64,000 nt of DNA, taken from NCBI RefSeq assembly GCF_003460605.1, contig NZ_QTVN01000015.1, forward strand, positions 47,809-111,808, in the 5' to 3' direction. Made by a program: the position numbers and the translations under genes. Below, piece by piece: positions 7,702 to 16,529 of this stretch (its first letter is position 1; each line of letters begins with the position of its first letter). The notes under the pieces were generated by a model, which was not told the origin of the DNA, did not search any database, and worked only from the letters and a program-made list of their open reading frames with translations. The stretch is from Ruminococcus sp. AF31-8BH. GTDB taxonomy: Bacteria > Bacillota > Clostridia > Lachnospirales > Lachnospiraceae.

Positions 7702-9465
7702 TTACCTCCCTTCCTTTGACCCGGCAGACCAATTCTTTGCACCAATATGCGCGTTCCACATATCCCGATACAAGCTATTTTCCGCAAGCAATTCCTGGTG
7801 TGTTCCGCTGGCCTGCACTTCGCCCTCTTTCAACACAATAATCTGGTCAGCATTTTTGATTGTAGAAAGGCGGTGAGCAATCACAAGCAGGGTTTTCCCC
7901 TTTGTCAGTGCCGCGATTGACCTCTGAATTTTTTCTTCATTCTCCTGATCGGTAAATGCTGTGGCTTCGTCCAAAATTACGATAGGCGAATTTTTTAAGA
8001 TCATTCGTGCAATAGAAATTCGCTGTTTCTCGCCCCCGGACAGGCGGTTTCCGGCATCACCGGCCATTGTGTCATATCCGTGTTCCAGATTCAAAATAAA
8101 CTCGTCACAGCAGGCGGCTTTAGCGGCAGCGAATACTTCTTCGTCACTGGCCTGCGGATTCCCAAGGCGGATATTCTCTTTGATAGAGCAGTTAAACAGG
8201 AAATTATCCTGTGTAACAAAGCTGACGGTATCTGCCAACTGCGACAGGGGAATTTTGCGGATGTCTGTTCCTCCAATCGTAATGCTCCCGTCCGATACAT
8301 CCCAAAAGCGGGCAATCAAACGCGCAATCGTAGATTTGCCGCCTCCAGAGGGGCCAACCAAAGCCGTAAATTTACCCTCTGGAATATCCAAACTGATATG
8401 TGACAGGACGTTATTTTCCTGTGTCTGATCGTAAGAAAAGGCCACCTCTTGTAAATGAATGTCATAGTGGGTCAACCTTACATCTGTTTTTTCATCGGGC
8501 AGTTCTGATACGCTTAACAGCTTGTCAACATCATGTACGGCATACTCCACAGTTTTCATTTCATTCACATAGGTAGTAAAGTTCATAAGTGGGCCAACAA
8601 TGCCAAGGGACAGAATCAAACAGATTACTAAATCCTGCGGCGTAAGAGTGCCGTTGTAATAAAGCAATAGGCCAACGGGAAGTGTGCCTAAAAATGTGGA
8701 TGGCAAAACCGCACTTCCAAAATTCATCAGTTTCCAAGTGCTTTGATACCATTTCAACGTGTAGTCCTTAAAAGACTCGACAGCGTGTGCAAATTTTTCA
8801 TAGGAAGTGGAGGACTGATTGAACGCTTTAATGACTTCGATTCCCTCCACATATTCAACAATTACGCCATTGACATAATTGTTGGATTCCATATAGTCGG
8901 CGTATTGCTGATTAAAGTTTTTCATCATCATCGCGTAAGCAACAAAGGCAATCGGAACGGTAATCAGCATAGATAGCGCCATACGCCAATCAACACAGAC
9001 CAAATAAATGAATACTGCAATGGGGAGCAAAAGATTTGAAATACATTCCGGTATCATGTGGGCCAGCGGAAGTTCAATCGTTTCAACGCGGTCTACCAAT
9101 ACATTTTTCAGCTTTCCGACAGATTCCCCCAAGACCGTTCCCAGAGGTGCTTTCATCAAGCGCTGAGCCAGACTTAAACGAATATTTTCTAAAATCGTAT
9201 AAGCCGAGATATGCGAAAGTGTTGTGGAAATTCCATAGAACACAAAGCGCAAGGCATAAGCGCCCAAACCAATCCAGCACCACATCCAGACGGTTTCCAT
9301 TATTGGCGCACCGCCTATAAATTGCGTAATGATCTGATATACGCTCAAATATGGAACCAGCCCTGCTATTACAGAGATAATGGCACATAGAACAGATAAT
9401 ATTATTTTCAGCCTACACTGGGCAGCAAAAGAAAACACAATACTAATCCAGCTTTTTTGCTTCAT
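7702..9465 (-). CDS. ABC exporter-type protein, YbtP/YbtQ-like, cassette 2 (first of pair)
   Basis: A half-transporter of about 587 residues with membrane domain (residues 15-310) and ATPase: Walker A GPSGGGKST, signature LSGGEKQRIS, Walker B IVILDEATAFTD and AHRLSTIKNAD. The GPSGGGKST and DEATAFTD variants recur in the first exporter of cassette 4, whereas the partner genes read GPSGSGKT/S and DEATAS. The two halves are therefore ancient paralogs inherited as a pair. The ATG at 9465 is the plausible start; AGGAGG lies 10 nt upstream. A terminator-like hairpin sits directly in front of the gene. Confidence 0.9.
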   Translation of the reverse strand: MKQKSWISIVFSFAAQCRLKIILSVLCAIISVIAGLVPYLSVYQIITQFIGGAPIMETVWMWCWIGLGAYALRFVFYGISTTLSHISAYTILENIRLSLAQRLMKAPLGTVLGESVGKLKNVLVDRVETIELPLAHMIPECISNLLLPIAVFIYLVCVDWRMALSMLITVPIAFVAYAMMMKNFNQQYADYMESNNYVNGVIVEYVEGIEVIKAFNQSSTSYEKFAHAVESFKDYTLKWYQSTWKLMNFGSAVLPSTFLGTLPVGLLLYYNGTLTPQDLVICLILSLGIVGPLMNFTTYVNEMKTVEYAVHDVDKLLSVSELPDEKTDVRLTHYDIHLQEVAFSYDQTQENNVLSHISLDIPEGKFTALVGPSGGGKSTIARLIARFWDVSDGSITIGGTDIRKIPLSQLADTVSFVTQDNFLFNCSIKENIRLGNPQASDEEVFAAAKAACCDEFILNLEHGYDTMAGDAGNRLSGGEKQRISIARMILKNSPIVILDEATAFTDQENEEKIQRSIAALTKGKTLLVIAHRLSTIKNADQIIVLKEGEVQASGTHQELLAENSLYRDMWNAHIGAKNWSAGSKEGR

Positions 9466-9481
9466 TGGTGCATTTCCTCCT

Positions 9482-9524
9482 AAAAAAAGAATAGAGAATG
9501 TCATTTCCTGACACTCTCTATTCT
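9482..9524 (-). terminator. strong terminator/attenuator between truncated araC 2 and the ABC pair
   Basis: On the minus strand a 16-bp stem (AGAATAGAGAGTGTCA / TGACATTCTCTATTCT, one mismatch, 5-nt loop) is followed by seven Ts and then directly by the exporter's AGGAGG. It would stop most transcription coming from araC 2. Partial read-through or an antiterminator would be needed to express the exporters from that promoter. Confidence 0.8.
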
Positions 9525-9574
9525 AAAATTTTTTTTGATGCTCTGCCACTCCACGCAGTTTCGTTTCACTCTAA

Positions 9575-10210
9575 TTAGATTTTGATTTTTCGATATTCCA
9601 GCGGTGTTTTTCCCTTTATGCTCTTAAATGCTTCCGAAAATTTGCTGCTATTGGCATACCCTACCTTACCGGCAATAGACGTGATGGATTCATCCGTTTG
9701 GGTAAGAAGTGTGGCAGCCATGTCCATACGATAATTTCTCATATATGTAAAGATGGCAGTTCCATAGACACCCTTAAAGCAATGTTTTAACGCAGACACA
9801 GATATGTCAAACTGCCCAGACAATTCTTCCATCGTGTAATGTATTTCTGGATTAGCAGTCATTAGCGCCATAATCGCCTTTACTTTTTCAACCTGGGTCT
9901 TATAAAAATAGGGTCTTGTTTCCCCAATCGTGGATGGGTCAATCATCTTTAGAGAGATCAGCAATTCCAATATTTTCACCCGAAGATATTCTTTGCGGAT
10001 GTATTCCGGCACATGATAAAGTTCGTTAAAAATATGGTCTGGAAATATATCTCCATGCATAATAAATGGCCGCGTTGCCAACTGGAACACTTTTTCTATT
10101 TCGGATAAGTCAATAGAAAACAGATCAAGCAAATCACTCATACTATCTGTGGCTTCTGGAACAGAAATCGTAATAGTAATGCCGTGGCAGACAAATAACA
10201 CACTTATCAT
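9575..10210 (-). pseudogene. AraC-family regulator lacking its N-terminal half, cassette 2
   Basis: The 211 residues align with the last two thirds of the cassette 4 regulator (331 residues): VCHGITITISV here against HYHGVSIFMEV there, and the same PYFYKTQ(V/M)EK segment. The two C-terminal helix-turn-helix motifs are intact (MEELSGQFDISVSALKHCFK and ITSIAGKVGYANSSKFSEAF). About 120 N-terminal residues, the sensor part, are missing. The upstream DNA is the end of an integrase-bearing element, so insertion or deletion there probably removed them. An ATG at 10210 with AAGGAG upstream could still express the truncated protein, which might bind DNA without ligand control. The function of the remnant is uncertain. 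Confidence 0.75.
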
Positions 10211-10425
10211 TGCTTAAAACTCCTTGAAATGCTGTATTTACGCTGTTTGCAGGCATTTTCCGATAATCTTCAATCCTGTCATTTTCCTGTATATCACAGC
10301 ATAAATTCGTATATTTTCTTATCCAAATTTAGTAACTTCTTAGTAATAATCAGCCTGGAAAACAGGCTTTCTAAGAACCTTATAATCAGATTATTCTTAA
10401 TTCTTTTTTCTATTATTTTATCATA
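10211..10425. other. probable end of an integrative element (att side), with a small hairpin
   Basis: AT-rich, non-coding DNA between the truncated araC and the integrase tail. It contains a hairpin GCCTG-GAAAA-CAGGC near 10353-10367 and a repeated TTAGTAA (TTTAGTAACTTCTTAGTAAT) near 10329-10348, the sort of sequence found at the end of Tn916-type elements next to int. The exact att core cannot be fixed from this window. Confidence 0.4.
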
Positions 10426-10608
10426 CTATGCCAGTTTTGCAATCCTATTCATCTCTTCTTTTGCATCAATTAATCCCAGATGCGTATATACATTTAACGT
10501 AACCCCTATATCAGAATGTCCCATTAAATATTGGAGTGCTTTCGGATTCATTCCAGCTTTCGCCATATTGGAACAATATGTATGCCTGCATACATGTGGA
10601 TGTGTCAA
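10426..10608 (-). pseudogene. tyrosine integrase, C-terminal fragment (Tn916/Tn1549 Int type)
   Basis: The last 57 or so residues of a tyrosine recombinase: HVCRHTYCSNM carries the HxxR motif, YLMGHSDIGVTLNVYTH carries the LGH-type histidine and the nucleophilic tyrosine, and the end EEMNRIAKLA is typical of ICE integrases. Everything upstream of residue HPHVCRH is replaced at about 10609-10620 by the end of the serine-recombinase element. The rest of the gene is not in this window. It marks an older ICE interrupted or deleted by the later element. Confidence 0.85.
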
Positions 10609-10646
10609 GTATAGGACAAAAAAATTTTATTTTTTTCTGCCGAAGA

Positions 10647-10718
10647 CTATCTGACGCTTCCATCAGGTAGTCCCAGCACCTTTATTATCTTATGATAAGT
10701 CATTCTTGTCCTGCTCAA
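10647..10718 (-). CDS. possible 23-residue peptide behind serine recombinase 3
   Basis: A tiny frame starts at TTG 10718, just after the recombinase stop, with GAGGTAAC in front; it contains MTYHKIIKVLGLPDGSVR and ends at TAG 10647. Translational coupling is possible. It may be chance, as nothing but position and the ribosome binding site supports it. Confidence 0.25.
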   Translation of the reverse strand: MSRTRMTYHKIIKVLGLPDGSVR

Positions 10719-10719
10719 G

Positions 10720-12284
10720 TTACCTCTGTTCCGAAAAAATATCGTCAAAATTCCATTCGATTTCAATTTCATCCTGACTATGAACACGAATCACCTTGAT
10801 AATCTCACGCAACTTCTCTGTATCGAACTTCTGAATTCCCAAGAAATCTTTTAGTTTTATTTTATCAGAAAGTTCGTTTTGTTCAAGAAGCTTTTTACTA
10901 TTCTCTGCATCTTCTATCTTTCGTTTTATTTCATCCAGCTGTACACTTATCTTTTCAGCTCTCTGCTTATACAAATCACGATCTATACGACCATCTTTAT
11001 AATCATCATAGAGCTTCATCTTTTCCGAGGTCAACTGTGCAATTCTGAGGTATTGATCTCTTTGTAGTCGCATTGCCTTTTGGCAGATACTTTCTTTTCT
11101 TTTTCCAACATTGACGCTGCATACTGATGAACAAGCCCAAGGATATTCTCCTCCAGCGGTTCCCGCCGGATCACCAGACTTCGACACACAGGATCACCAT
11201 TGGTTCGGGCATCTGAGCATTTCAGCAGATGCTCTGTTTCTTTTAACAGAGAATGCCCACAGTTGGCACATAGCAGCAATGCCGGCTGTTTTTTACGTCT
11301 TTCCAGAGTAAAATTAGTGCGTGATTCCGCAACACTTCTCTTCTTTTTCGGATGCATTTCATTTGCTTTTTCAAACAATGCCCTGTCTATAATTGCCGTA
11401 TGATGATTTTCCAGGCGAACCCATTCTGTTTCCTCATTTAGAACTGCTTTATGACCGGTATGCATACTGCAACGTGTTTTTCCCCAGATTCTGGTTCCAA
11501 TATAAATCTCATCCCGTACAATTGCCGCTACTGTCGTAGGGCTCCAGTGTTTCTTTTTGATCGTGTCAAACCTCTGGAACTGCACCTGATCCCCTCTTGA
11601 TAATTTCTGCTCATCACAAGTGGCAATCGCCTGTCTGTTCAATTCCCTTGTAATATCTGCAAAACTTGTTCCCTCTGCTGCCATCTGAAAAATCATTTTC
11701 ACAACTTTTGCAGCTTCCGGATCAACTTCCAGCCTTCCATCTTTTCCTTTTTTATAGCCATATCTGGCATTTACCGGAAGGCGTGTGCCGTTTTTTGTTC
11801 TTGTCTGCATTGCTGATGAAATTTTCTTGGACAAATCCAGACTATACATATTGTATACCAGATTCTGCAATGCTACATTCATTCCACCAGTCATTCCGCT
11901 GCTTGCTGCACTGTCATAGCTGTCATTAATCGAAATAAATCGTATTTGTAGAAGTGGGAAAATATATTCAATATAAAATCCAACTTCCAGATAGTCTCTT
12001 CCGAATCTGGAAAAGTCTTTTACAACTACACAGCCGATTTCTCCGCTTTTCATGTCATCCTGCAGCTGTTGAAATCCATGCCGTTTAAAATGAGTACCGC
12101 TGACACCGTCATCCACATATTCCAGGATGTCAGCCTCAGCTACACCCAGCTGATCAATCACAAATGATTTTAACAGAATTCTCTGAGAAGTTACACTGTC
12201 GCTCTCTTTTTTGGCTCTGCCATCTACATTGTCATCTTCTGCGGATAAACGGATATAAACAGCTGTTTTTCTATGATCTGTCAT
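10720..12284 (-). pseudogene. large serine recombinase 3 (TndX/SpoIVCA-like), frameshifted
   Basis: The first frame (from 12284) holds the resolvase domain with catalytic serine in AVYIRLSAEDDN, the Recombinase domain and the zinc ribbon CANCGHSLLKETEHLLKC, then closes early at 11031. The coiled coil and C-terminus (MRLQRDQYLRIAQLTSEK ... WNFDDIFSEQR) continue in another frame to 10720. The frames meet in an A-rich stretch (AAAAAGAAAAGAAAG) near 11090, so this is a one-base shift, a sequencing error or programmed slippage. The ATG at 12284 overlaps the end of recombinase 2 by 4 nt (ATGA). Without the coiled coil it is unlikely to recombine DNA normally, though the catalytic domain is intact. 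Confidence 0.8.
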
Positions 12285-13972
12285 CTTGACTGCGCCTCCT
12301 TCTCTTTCTTTAATTTCTGTAAATCTGCAAACTGATCGTCATATACCAGCTTGATCTCATAATCATACTTACCATGGATAATAATTGAATCCACAAAGGC
12401 ATCTGCCATTTCTTTTGTCAGCTTACGCTTTGACATATAAGTATGTATCACATTTCCCCAGCCTTCTTCAATGTGGTAATTCTGGGAATACCGAACCTGT
12501 GCCGCCAATACAGTGTCCAGACGGCTCTTGATATTCTCAATTTCATTGGAATAGATCCGAGAAAACTGTATGTACTCTTCTTCTGTAATCAAACGTTCTG
12601 AGTAATCTTCATATAAATCCGATTTACGCTTACTGATACGGCTCAGTTCCCGTCGAAGTTTCCCCACCTCTTTATCCAAAAGCAGGTACTGTGTCTGATT
12701 TTTGGAAGCTGCATTCATTTCCTGAATCATTTTTTCTGTATCCAATACGGTTTTCATATGCGTTTGAATCAGGCGAAGAACATCGTCATCCACATATTCT
12801 TTTCTGACTCTGTGCCCTTTGCATTGCTTTCCTCCGGATTTATGGTTAGTATTGGCTCCGCAGATATAAAAGAATGTGCCATTTCTTTCTCTGGACAACG
12901 TCATGCGGTTGCCACAGCCTCCGCACCATATCTTTCCTGTATAGAAATTATGGTTTCTAATAGCTCCATTGTTCTGCTGATGTTTCTTCTTATAAGCTTC
13001 CGTATATTCCTGGATTTTAGATTGTACCTGTTGAAACAACTCTCTATCTATAATCCCTTCATGCGTGTTCTCCACATGCACCCATTCACTCTCTGGTCGA
13101 TTTCTCTGTTTATTTCCCTGGAAAACACTTTGCTGATATTTTCCAAATACAGAATCACCTGTGCAATGAACATCCTGAAGAACTCGTTTCACTTCATAAT
13201 TGTTCCAGGGTTTTGACTCCGGAAGCGGCTTTTCACCGGTTTTATAGAATTTTCTCTGTAAAGTCGGCGATAAAACTCCATCTTTATTGAGCTGTCTTGC
13301 AATATCACTATAGTTCCCGCCATCCATATACATAGAAAATATACTTTTCAAATGTTCTGCAGCTTCTTCATCAACGATCAGCTGATGATGGTCTTCTTCT
13401 GACTTTCTGTAACCATACGGTTCCCAGGCACTTGTAAATTTTCCTTTTTTCCAAAGAGCTTTTTTTGCGCTGCTGCTCTTTTTGGCAAGGTCTTTCGAAT
13501 AGAACTCATTGATAATATTCTTCAGTGGAACTGTAAGATCCACACCCTCTCTGAAGGAATCGAAATCATCTGTCACAGCCAGGAATCTTACATGAAAAAA
13601 CGGAAATACTCGTTCAATATAGTTGCTGGTTTCGACATAATTTCTTCCAAGTCTGGACAAATCTTTTACAATAACACAATTGATTTTTCCATGCTTGATA
13701 TCTTCCATCATCTGTACGAATCCAGGACGGTCAAAATTTGTACCTGAATAGTCTGAGTCCTTATAAACTTCCGCAACCGAAATATCTTCCGTATCTGCTA
13801 CAAAGTTTTTCATCAATTCCACCTGGGTTTCTATCGTCCCTCTTTCTAATGTTTCTTCTGTTTCCATTGAAATTCTGGCATACAATCCTGCCCGGAATGG
13901 TCTTCTCACCTCTGTCTGGACGGTTTCACTGCCGACTACTTCCGGAATGTTTTTCCTACTCTTTCGTGCCAT
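12281..13972 (-). CDS. large serine recombinase 2
   Basis: A recombinase of about 563 residues with an N-terminal resolvase domain (catalytic serine in GLYARISMETEET, and the conserved VKDLSRLGRNY helix), the Recombinase domain (residues about 180-300), the zinc ribbon CGGCGNRMTLSR ... YICGANT, and a C-terminal coiled coil. Large serine recombinases cut and join DNA at att sites with a Ser-DNA bond. The ATG at 13972 (MARKSRKN) follows AAGGAAGT; a TTG three codons earlier is possible. Middle gene of three overlapping recombinase genes, which may work together as in other clostridial elements with two or three such genes. Confidence 0.9.
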   Translation of the reverse strand: MARKSRKNIPEVVGSETVQTEVRRPFRAGLYARISMETEETLERGTIETQVELMKNFVADTEDISVAEVYKDSDYSGTNFDRPGFVQMMEDIKHGKINCVIVKDLSRLGRNYVETSNYIERVFPFFHVRFLAVTDDFDSFREGVDLTVPLKNIINEFYSKDLAKKSSSAKKALWKKGKFTSAWEPYGYRKSEEDHHQLIVDEEAAEHLKSIFSMYMDGGNYSDIARQLNKDGVLSPTLQRKFYKTGEKPLPESKPWNNYEVKRVLQDVHCTGDSVFGKYQQSVFQGNKQRNRPESEWVHVENTHEGIIDRELFQQVQSKIQEYTEAYKKKHQQNNGAIRNHNFYTGKIWCGGCGNRMTLSRERNGTFFYICGANTNHKSGGKQCKGHRVRKEYVDDDVLRLIQTHMKTVLDTEKMIQEMNAASKNQTQYLLLDKEVGKLRRELSRISKRKSDLYEDYSERLITEEEYIQFSRIYSNEIENIKSRLDTVLAAQVRYSQNYHIEEGWGNVIHTYMSKRKLTKEMADAFVDSIIIHGKYDYEIKLVYDDQFADLQKLKKEKEAQSR

Positions 13973-13973
13973 T

Positions 13974-15665
13974 TTATACAACTTCCTTTACCTTGACCTG
14001 CAGATTATTATCATCATCTATTACCGTATCAACTCCCATAGCCGGTAATTGATTCAGCAATGTCTGATAACAATCATCAAAATCAAAAGTGATCTCTATA
14101 TTCTTTTTATCATATACTCTGATTTTCCTGATCAGTTCTACCACCACTGTGCGGGACAGTTCTTCAATATCCTGATATTTCACAAAATAATCCAGCCAGG
14201 TATTGGCATTGTCTGCTTTTTCCAGCTCACTATCCATTTCTTTCTGGATTGCACGGATACTCTCTTCCGCATTTCTAAGCCTCTTTCCATAGGCTGCATG
14301 AAGCTCTACATAGTCTTCTTTTGATACAATGCCCTCTTTCATATCCGAATAGAGCATCATCCGTAACTCCTTACAACGTTCTGTCTCCTGTTTTTTCTTC
14401 TCCAGCCTGTCCTGCAGCTTCTTCATATTGATCTCCTGAAATGGCACAGTACCAACAAATTCCAGGACTCTTTTCAGGTGCAGGATATTCTGGATATGCT
14501 GTTTCAGCATCACCAGTACGGCATCTTCCAGATCCTTTTCCGGTATTCTATGACTAGAACAGCGTTTTGTTTCTTTATTTGCGGAACATAGATAATAAGC
14601 ATATTTTTTCCCTGCCACAGTAGAAACCTTTCTTGTCATAGGTGCACCACAATCCGCACATACAGCAATTCCAGATAACAGATATACTTGCTTTTGGTCA
14701 GGCGAAGTACGTGTATCCATGCCCAGAAGTCTCTGAACAATTTCAAAATCACGGTCACTCACCAATGGCTCATGATTTTTCTCAATCCGGATCCAGTCAT
14801 CTTCCGGTTTCACATAAGTCTGCTTCACTTTATGGTTCGGTGTCGTCCTTTTTCCCTGCACAAGGTTTCCGATATAAACCTCGTTTTCCAGTATCCTGCG
14901 GACGGTAACGGAACTCCAAAGTGCCTGTTCTTTCTGCCGGAAGCCTGTTTCATAATGACTGCCACTGCTGATTTTATACTCAAATGGGGAAAGAATACCC
15001 AGTTCATTTAAACGATTAGCAATCGCATCCTGACTCATTCCCTGCAGCTTCATCTTAAAAATATCCTGTACTACACTGCCTGCAGATGGATCAATCTCTA
15101 ATTTATGCTTATCTGTCTTTGTCTTCCTGTATCCAAAAGCTACAAACGGAGTCACGCATTCGCCTTTTTTCCTCTTAATCTCAAGATTACTCCTGATCTT
15201 AATAGAAATGTCACGGCAATAAGCATCATTGATTAAATTCTTAAATGGGATAATAATTTCGTCTGCCTGATTCTTTCCCTTGAGACTGTCATAATTGTCA
15301 TTGATGGCAATAAAACGCACACCAAGAGCCGGGAATAATCTCTCGATATACTTCCCAGAATCAATATATTCCCTTCCAAATCGTGATAAATCTTTTACCA
15401 CTACGCAATCTACAATTCCACGCCGGATATCTTCCAGCATTGCCTGGAATGCAGGACGATCAAAATTAGAGCCTGAGTAGCCATCATCAACTCGGACTGA
15501 AACAACTTTTATATCTTTTTTGTCTTTCAGGAAATCCAGAATCAAAGCTTTCTGGTTAGAAATGCTGTTACTTTCCAGTTTTGCTGAACTGGAAATATCG
15601 CCATCTTCTTTAGATAATCTGACATAGATGGCGGCATGATAGATTTTATTGATATTCTGATACAT
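13974..15665 (-). CDS. large serine recombinase 1
   Basis: A 563-residue large serine recombinase: catalytic serine in AIYVRLSKEDGD, helix VKDLSRFGREY, Recombinase domain (residues about 175-300), zinc ribbon CADCGAPMTRK ... YLCSANKE, then a long coiled coil. It ends in a short acidic tail. First of the three-gene array. The ATG at 15665 has AAGGAGG, and that site is paired in an upstream hairpin (15672-15713), so translation may be restrained. Expected to excise and integrate the element whose left end is near 10.61 kb. Confidence 0.92.
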   Translation of the reverse strand: MYQNINKIYHAAIYVRLSKEDGDISSSAKLESNSISNQKALILDFLKDKKDIKVVSVRVDDGYSGSNFDRPAFQAMLEDIRRGIVDCVVVKDLSRFGREYIDSGKYIERLFPALGVRFIAINDNYDSLKGKNQADEIIIPFKNLINDAYCRDISIKIRSNLEIKRKKGECVTPFVAFGYRKTKTDKHKLEIDPSAGSVVQDIFKMKLQGMSQDAIANRLNELGILSPFEYKISSGSHYETGFRQKEQALWSSVTVRRILENEVYIGNLVQGKRTTPNHKVKQTYVKPEDDWIRIEKNHEPLVSDRDFEIVQRLLGMDTRTSPDQKQVYLLSGIAVCADCGAPMTRKVSTVAGKKYAYYLCSANKETKRCSSHRIPEKDLEDAVLVMLKQHIQNILHLKRVLEFVGTVPFQEINMKKLQDRLEKKKQETERCKELRMMLYSDMKEGIVSKEDYVELHAAYGKRLRNAEESIRAIQKEMDSELEKADNANTWLDYFVKYQDIEELSRTVVVELIRKIRVYDKKNIEITFDFDDCYQTLLNQLPAMGVDTVIDDDNNLQVKVKEVV

Positions 15666-15671
15666 ATCTTA

Positions 15672-15713
15672 CCTCCTTTTATTACGTCAGAAAATCCATG
15701 TAATAAAAGGGGG
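15672..15713 (-). promoter_or_regulatory. hairpin that can mask the ribosome binding site of recombinase 1
   Basis: On the minus strand CCCCCTTTTATTAC pairs with GTAATAAAAGGAGG (one mismatch, 14-nt loop), so the AGGAGG of recombinase 1 lies inside the 3' arm. The 5' arm also ends a long-loop, terminator-like pairing with GGGGACTG near 15745-15755. Translational control is inferred. Confidence 0.5.
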
Positions 15714-15773
15714 CTGCATAATTTGTCCTTACCGACATTCTAACACAGTCCCCTCAATCTTGCCAGTACTTTT

Positions 15774-16022
15774 TCAGACACTCAGAAGCATATTCTCAAA
15801 TGCCTGCTCCATAGATATACCGTTATTGGCAAATCTGACTTTTACTTTCATATTGCCGATCCGGACCAAATATGGATTTCCTACTTTATTCAGAAAAATA
15901 TCTCTCCGTTCCTGAAGCGATTTATTTCTGTCTGCTTTTATCATCCGTAGATCAGTCATTTCATTGATATCTACATCACTGAAATCCTGCTCCAGATAGT
16001 TTCTATATTCCTCTGCCGTCAT
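15774..16022 (-). CDS. small element-encoded protein (DUF6870-like)
   Basis: An 82-residue soluble protein, MTAEEYRNYLEQDFSDVDIN onwards, with a basic middle (KADRNKSLQERRDIFLNKVG) and a conserved end GISMEQAFENMLLS. I recognise it as the small family usually encoded with a MazF/PemK-like gene in clostridial mobile elements; the DUF number is from memory. It overlaps the upstream toxin-like gene by 20 nt, so the pair is co-translated. An antitoxin or partner role is possible but not shown by sequence. Confidence 0.6.
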   Translation of the reverse strand: MTAEEYRNYLEQDFSDVDINEMTDLRMIKADRNKSLQERRDIFLNKVGNPYLVRIGNMKVKVRFANNGISMEQAFENMLLSV

Positions 16023-16383
16023 GCCCTTCTCCTTCCATTCCCATCTGAATCTGTACTGCTTTCAGTACCCGATCCAGGCTCCACTTGTTCACTCTTCCGC
16101 ATTTCTCAATAATACATTTCGTAGAAATGCTCATAACCTGTTCAGCCAGTGCCAGGCTTCCTTTTCGGATTCCCGTCATATCATATTTGCTGATAAATAC
16201 ATGTGTTGGCAAATACCGTTTCTTATAAATTCTTGATGTCAGCGGAACTACCGTTATGACTGAACTGTATGTATTGGCTTTATTATTACTCACTACGATC
16301 ACCGGTCTTACTCCACCCTGAACAGATGTTGTAGGAAACATACCGAGATCTGCCCATAAAATATCTCCTCGGCGGATTGTCAT
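16003..16383 (-). CDS. PemK/MazF-family toxin-like endoribonuclease
   Basis: A protein of about 126 residues of the PemK/MazF fold: IRRGDILWADLG, GGVRPVIVVSNNKAN (conserved G-x-RP-VVvsN motif), VITVVPLTSRI and SLALAEQVMSIS. MazF enzymes cut single-stranded RNA. The start at ATG 16383 follows GAGAGGAC. The gene after it is the DUF6870-like gene instead of a classical MazE antitoxin, and no MazE-like gene precedes it. Possible element-stabilising toxin, or a regulatory RNase. A 72-nt perfect-type hairpin lies 53 nt upstream. Confidence 0.85.
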   Translation of the reverse strand: MTIRRGDILWADLGMFPTTSVQGGVRPVIVVSNNKANTYSSVITVVPLTSRIYKKRYLPTHVFISKYDMTGIRKGSLALAEQVMSISTKCIIEKCGRVNKWSLDRVLKAVQIQMGMEGEGHDGRGI

Positions 16384-16435
16384 TTGTCCTCTCTCCAATC
16401 TATTATTTTTATTTGTAAAGCATCCATAGCGCTAT

Positions 16436-16507
16436 ATTGGCTCCACAGGAATACGGCAGAGTTTCTTTCCCATAAGGAAAGCTCTGCCGCATTCCTGTGG
16501 AGCCAAT
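16436..16507. repeat. long inverted repeat upstream of the MazF-like gene
   Basis: Arms of about 34 nt starting ATTGGCTCCACAGGAAT and ending ATTCCTGTGGAGCCAAT, with two or three mismatches and a 4-nt loop near 16471. There is no T-run on either side, so it is not a normal terminator. It could be an operator or RNA hairpin, or a small palindromic repeat element. Confidence 0.7.
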
Positions 16508-16529
16508 TTGATTATTAAACAGTGCTCGC

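Noticed and set aside
15720..15773. Long-loop GGGGACTG / CAGCCCC pairing as terminator of the MazF operon
   Set aside because: Loop of about 30 nt and shared arm with the recombinase leader hairpin; too weak to list as a separate terminator.
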